This document shows positions 58,943 through 64,000 of a stretch of 64,000 nucleotides of DNA, in pieces. Origin of the DNA: Neodiprion pinetum (taxonomy: Eukaryota > Arthropoda > Insecta > Hymenoptera > Diprionidae). Location: NCBI RefSeq assembly GCF_021155775.2, contig NC_060232.1, positions 39,536,089 to 39,600,088 of the forward strand. The letters are read 5' to 3'. Every line of letters begins with the position of its first letter. The first letter of the stretch is position 1. The position numbers and the translations under genes are program-made. Below the pieces are notes generated by a model. It did no database searches. It was not told where the DNA came from and saw only the letters and a list, made by a program, of their open reading frames with translations.

Positions 58943-61822
58943 GGAATCGGGAAGCGTCGCGTTGCGGCGACACTAAGAATCGCGGATTATACCGATGATG
59001 CAGAGAGGCGGGGCATCGGTGGCTAGTATGCGGCTTGCATATTACGCCGTGTGTACCTACGCGATGTAAACAGTGCGGTTGTTGGCAGCCCTCGTGCTCT
59101 CGGGAGCAACGCCACGACAGACCTTGAGCGATTATTTTACTGCAACGACCGCCGGCTGCCTGCCTGACTGACTCTGCAGGCAATGCATTCGCGTTGCACT
59201 CTGTGCGCAGGATGATAATATCGGTTGCCCGCCTGCCTCACTCTGCCTCTGAACGCATATTATTTGCGACCGTCCTCGGCTCTCTCGTACGCATAAACAC
59301 ACACGCGCGCGTCCAAAGGCCCAGCTGCAGAAGTGAACTGCTGCTGCTGCCCAGTGCGCAGCGCTAGTTTTAATGCGAAATCTCTGTTATGCACACGCGC
59401 TATGCATATTGCGACTGTGATCCGACTACTCTGCGTCTCTTCGTCCGACCGCCACGCGCGGTTACCGCGATTGCTTTCAATGTACACAGAGCTTTTCTTA
59501 TCTCTCCCGCACGAATGCCGTGAGCATGCGATTTGTGTAATTAGTAATTGCCGTACACTCTGGTCGTTTATTGGGGCCCGATCTGCGTTCATAACATAGA
59601 TCCGCGGGTGTCGGAACTCGCGAAAATTTTGTTGAAAGAAAATGAATTCCCCAGATTACAGAGTTTGGTAACAAAAGTTTCTGGTATTGCATCGTTGATC
59701 TGTCGGCTTGGTTAACCACGTTCCCCTGTAGAACGAAAAGAAAACTGCGAGTGATTATAAAACAAGAATAAGATCGCTACGGACCAAATTTACCGATTAA
59801 AGATACAAAACCGAATTTCGATTTACGATTAAAGTCATATTTTTCGGTTATGGGTAAAAATAAAAAACAGTCGAGTACCGCGTCTGTTTACACTAACTAT
59901 AGCCGGAAAAAATTTCTGGGTAGAAAGCATGAAAATATGTTTAGTTGTGTAAACAAAAACTGAATTGCGAAATACGTTGAGAAATATCGTCGTTCTAGAA
60001 TTCGAAGGACCGTTAGGTATCACCGTTTATTTTTATCTTGTATCAATCACGTTATTCTCGGCTTTATGCGACAGCAAATTAAAAGATTTAAGACCAAGGT
60101 ATTTCTCAGAGGAGGAAAAAAATATTTCCCTACCCTAACCGTATACATACCCGGAAGATAAATTCCAGCTGTGAAATGACTTCGGACCGATCTAAACCAA
60201 GCCTGTAAATTGAGAATCGGTAAAGCATTGTAAAAATGTCTGGCACATTTATTAAGCTCGATGAAAAAGCGTTGATTTTACGTAGTTCCTTTAAATGAAT
60301 TTCCATCAGACTATACATATAAATTAACCTACGCAGTAAGGAATGTTCATGGAATTTTACCGTCATTAATTTTCGGTCCAGTCTCCAACGTTTTTCCGTG
60401 GTCGACTAAATCGGCGCGGAATGCGAAATAGCGATTTTTCCGACACCGTTCGTTCCCGCAGCAGCATCAGCAGCGTTAACACCCGGAGAGCTGGAGAGAA
60501 ACAAATTCAGCAGTAATAACATACCAGCATCGGCGTGGGTCAGAATCTTTGCCAAAACGGAACAACGCTTGGAATTCAGGGAGCGTATTTTCCGCACCCT
60601 CTCGACCCCGGGATCCCCGCAATGCTGCGTTTTATCTCGCGCGTGGATGAAAGAAAAGCCCCGAATTTACGTGCCTGTAACGTGTCCGAAGCCTTGGCTA
60701 GGTATCAAATTAGATCGCCGCCCGCGAGTTATTTCCCTTGCAGTTTACTAATTTACTAAATAAACGTACCGTTTTCTCCGCTATTAGCCGATATCATCGT
60801 CCTCGTGTTCTCGACGAATTTATACAAGACGTTTCGAACGTCATCTCGTCTGCAAATATTCATTACACCGGTTTACCCAAGAGCAGCGAAACGTTGCAAC
60901 CGATTGACGTACCTCACTCGGTATGCAGATATTGTAACAACGTGTACAACAATGCGAATCATCTTGTACGAGATGTGCTACACGTGCCGCGGTGCATATT
61001 CCGCATAACTCTGCGACGAATTTCTCGCACGCGCCGCACGATTTCTGCGGTAAAACCGTGTTTCGTTAAACCGAAAACAAAACAGACACGTTGCATATTT
61101 TTAACGCGAGATTCAATTCGATGTACTCGTAATTTACAATTCTGTTATACGCGTACAGGCTCAGGGATACAGTTTCGAAATGCAAAAACAATGAATATCA
61201 ACATTTTGATGATACTCGTTTTTTTTTAAATTACCACAGTACGGAATAGAGTAAACTGACGTTCGTAATAAATTGTCTTCGAATTTAACATTCGGTATTT
61301 CAAATAAATTTCGTGTTCGTGCAACTTGTGTTGCAATTTATGTTTAATCTTCTTAATTGCGTGACAAATAAATCGAAAACATTGTATTCATTTATATACA
61401 ACGTGTCGCGATCGTGATCATCCAAGTTTACCGATCAACGCAGTTGGCCAAACGACCCTTTTTACTCGTGCTAGAGACGGAAAAAAATTTTACCGTACAA
61501 ACGCTACCGAGATTGTAAAAAAAAGCTCAATTGTGACTTTGGTTTGCTGTCAGAGATCGCCGTCCTTGTTATTCACCGTACAATACGGTATAATAATGTA
61601 ATAAAAATCAAGATTTTATATATATATATATATTCACCCTTCGAGATACGTTTAACATCACGTGTCACGTGACTAAATCGTATTGTCGAATAGAAAATTA
61701 TTCAAAAATATGTTGTATAAAAACGGCAAATTTTACTCGTCCGTAACCTTGATTTGGCAACAAGATCACGATCCAATGATTAACGACTCCGTAAAAGCCA
61801 TCAAACTGCATACAAAAGTTAT

Positions 61823-61847
61823 CTATATATATATATATATATATATA
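61823..61847 (+). repeat. (AT)n microsatellite
   Basis: About twelve AT dinucleotides. Confidence 0.9.
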
Positions 61848-62010
61848 CTGTACATACGTATATGTGTATAAACTGGTATACACACCGAACTGTGCATGTA
61901 TCTTATTATACCTAACACGAGGCTCGGGAGTAGCTACGCATGTATTGCTAAACGTTGGCAAATAGTACGAGCGGTAAACGTGTTCAGAGTAGGAGAGACC
62001 CAAGAGAGGG

Positions 62011-62015
62011 GAGGA

Positions 62016-62048
<33 letters not shown>
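62011..62048 (+). repeat. (GA)n microsatellite
   Basis: GA dinucleotides with few interruptions. Confidence 0.85.
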
Positions 62049-62049
<1 letters not shown>

Positions 62050-62988
62050 GTGGAGAGAGCGGGGGCGGACGCGGTCTGTGTGTGTTGTTTCAATCATTGA
62101 AGAACGCAAAAAAATCTTGCTTGGAAAATATTTACCTTCAACGCGTCGCTAAACATAGAGCCACGTTATAATATTAAATGTATATCGGTGCACGTCTATA
62201 CGTGTATATATGTATATATATAATACACCACTTGTGCGATACGGACACTCGACTGGCGTTTCACGTCCGTACTGACGTGGGTGCAGTTTCAAATGATCCG
62301 TAGAAATTACAGTAATGAAATAAAATAGCAGATAAAAAAATTGACGTATTTTAAACGTAATGTCAAAGTAAGCAGTTTTCGTGCAACGAATTGCGTGGAA
62401 ATTAATTTTTTCCGATTCGGCTAAAATAATACGGGCGAAAAGTGATTTTATAATCATTCGCCTTTTACAACGAACCTCGAAATATCATGCTGGATCAAAA
62501 CGACCGAGTATGAAATATTAAATTGGAATTGAAACGAGTTTGAAATAAATTTCACGTATGACTCGAAGTTGTCAAGTTTGTTTTTTTAAAAAACAGCGAA
62601 CAATTCGTAAATAGTCACGTACACCTATACGAGCCTGTTATCAGCGGATGAAATATTAGCGCTTGCACGCGGTGTCGATAAAATTGATATTAATCGCCGA
62701 GCATTGTGTGCACTCTGCGCGGTCACATGTGTGCACTTAACTACGTGCACGCGTACAATGTATAACACGAGTGGAAAAACGAATGGCGGTCTGCCGCAGG
62801 GAGTGTTTTTTACGCAGTGAAAATCCATCGTGGCTTCATAGCCACACGACTATTATCCTGCAATTAACTGTAGGTGTTGACAAACAAGATCACCGCTGCA
62901 TCGACGCACGCGTATGCATGCGAAATATAAGCGATGTACGTGTGTGTATATATACATATATATACACACAGACACATACGTATCACGT

Positions 62989-63012
62989 ATATATATATAT
63001 ATATATATATAT
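62989..63012 (+). repeat. (AT)n microsatellite
   Basis: About twelve AT dinucleotides. Confidence 0.9.
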
Positions 63013-63689
63013 GCGCATGACAGCGCAACGAAGCCACGTGCGCGAAGCCAAGTCCACGTTTCGAGTTCATGAAGAGATTAAATCGCTGCAGACTTGATGT
63101 TGCGATCTTCTCCCGATTGTTTCTCCGCGCTGCATCAATGTCACGTACTTATAGTTTATTGTGCCAAATTTTATTTCGTTTTTTCTTTTTATTTTACATT
63201 TTTAACGTCTTCGATTGTTGTTTTTTTTTTTTCTCTCGCTTTTGCGCAGCTCGAAGAATCTAAACCTAAACACTCGCGGCCTCGGCACGTGGCCAATACA
63301 CCCTATAACTAGATCCTCTCGTTACTATAATCTGCGGCGCTAGGCTAGACTGGACCAACATGCACTTGGACATTGTACAGAAGCAACGCACATCGTTTCA
63401 TGCAGGTACACGTATATTGCAATGTACTTACGTACGTAGGATAATTAAGAGGAAACTCCGAGCATATCGCGACGCGGCATTTTTCCCGGTTTAATTCGTA
63501 GTTGGCGCGATGGACAAAAATCGTTTCGAAATTCACGCGCAATTAATCTTCCCTCCGCACATGTACTCCATATATGTACGCATGTAGATTATGCATATAC
63601 ACATATTTGATTTTGAAATTTATCGATAGCAGGTAATTTACAAATGTGACAAAATTTGAGGGTTGTTTTTAATTATTTGAAGTTCATTT

Positions 63690-63711
63690 GGGGGGTGGGG
63701 GGGGGGGGGGG
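63690..63711 (+). repeat. G-run with quadruplex potential
   Basis: GGGGGG, T, then about fourteen G, T, GG. It could form a G-quadruplex on the plus strand. Confidence 0.75.
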
Positions 63712-64000
63712 TGGTCCGACCGAAATTAGTCACCACCATAAATTATTCGAGTAGAAGGGTTACGTGTAATTTTTTTCTAACGCTAATTCTAATTAATTCT
63801 AACGCCGATGGATCAAAGGTCAACTAACATTGTGCTTACACGTATAAAATGTACCACGCAGCCAGATCCGAAGCGACACTTCGGTGGATTGTAATAATCT
63901 CTTAATTACACATGCACGCGTGCGTTGCGAGCCTCGAGGCCGGATACCTGTTCCAGCAGGAACGAGTGAGTTAATTTATTCGTAATACACCTCGCTATTT

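Larger units (their letters stand above)
58776..64000. other. Gene-free right end
   Basis: AT-rich DNA with microsatellites: (GAA)n 58915-58942, (AT)n 61823-61847, (GA)n 62011-62048, (AT)n 62989-63012 and a G-run at 63690-63711. The ORFs are short and some consist of repeat translation. I see no gene. Confidence 0.35.

Overview
The window is eukaryotic and most likely from an insect. It has short GT-AG introns, TATA-box promoters, AATAAA polyadenylation signals, abundant (GA)n/(CT)n/(AT)n microsatellites, many CpG dinucleotides and a TTAGG-like tract. A hymenopteran is my best guess, but nothing here proves it.

Region 1 (1-10.1 kb) is a dense cluster of seven small genes for extremely low-complexity proteins, called G1 to G7 here. 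Their order and strands are G1(-), G2(+), G3(-), G4(+), G5(-), G6(+), G7(+). The first six therefore form three head-to-head pairs, each with one minus-strand and one plus-strand member. Plus-strand members G2, G4 and G6 are Gly/His/Pro-rich, and each coding sequence lies in one exon behind an apparent 5' untranslated exon. Minus-strand members G1 and G3 share a CPGCC Cys-rich head and a GGP-rich tail. G3 and G5 are two-exon genes whose first coding exons are visible only from splice sites. Both have a phase-1 intron and both reading frames close exactly. G7 is a 571-residue His/Pro-rich protein with an internal 35-37 residue tandem repeat. G1 to G6 have no recognisable signal peptide. I cannot name a family for any of them; a structural, tissue-specific role is inference.

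Region 2 (10.1-64 kb) shows no gene I can defend. It holds CpG/GA-rich islands (about 11.2-11.9, 12.4-13.3, 32.5-33.1, 33.9-34.4, 43.3-44.1, 45.6-46.2 and 54.4-54.8 kb), an orphan TATA/GAGA promoter-like site at 49.66 kb, many microsatellites and several dispersed repeats. The repeats are a roughly 360-bp element at 20.5 and 53.4 kb, a 415-bp MITE with terminal inverted repeats at 38.3 kb with a degraded relative at 37.1 kb, two long foldback elements at 42.3 and 50.1 kb, a 37-bp minisatellite family at 32.1, 53.3 and 58.5 kb, and a duplicated NRF1-like/CCAAT block at 43.2 and 56.9 kb. The region reads as a gene desert or very large intron next to the cluster. One 201-codon ORF at 19.3-19.9 kb is listed with low confidence.

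Gene models rest on reading splice and frame signals by eye. No transcript or homology search was available.
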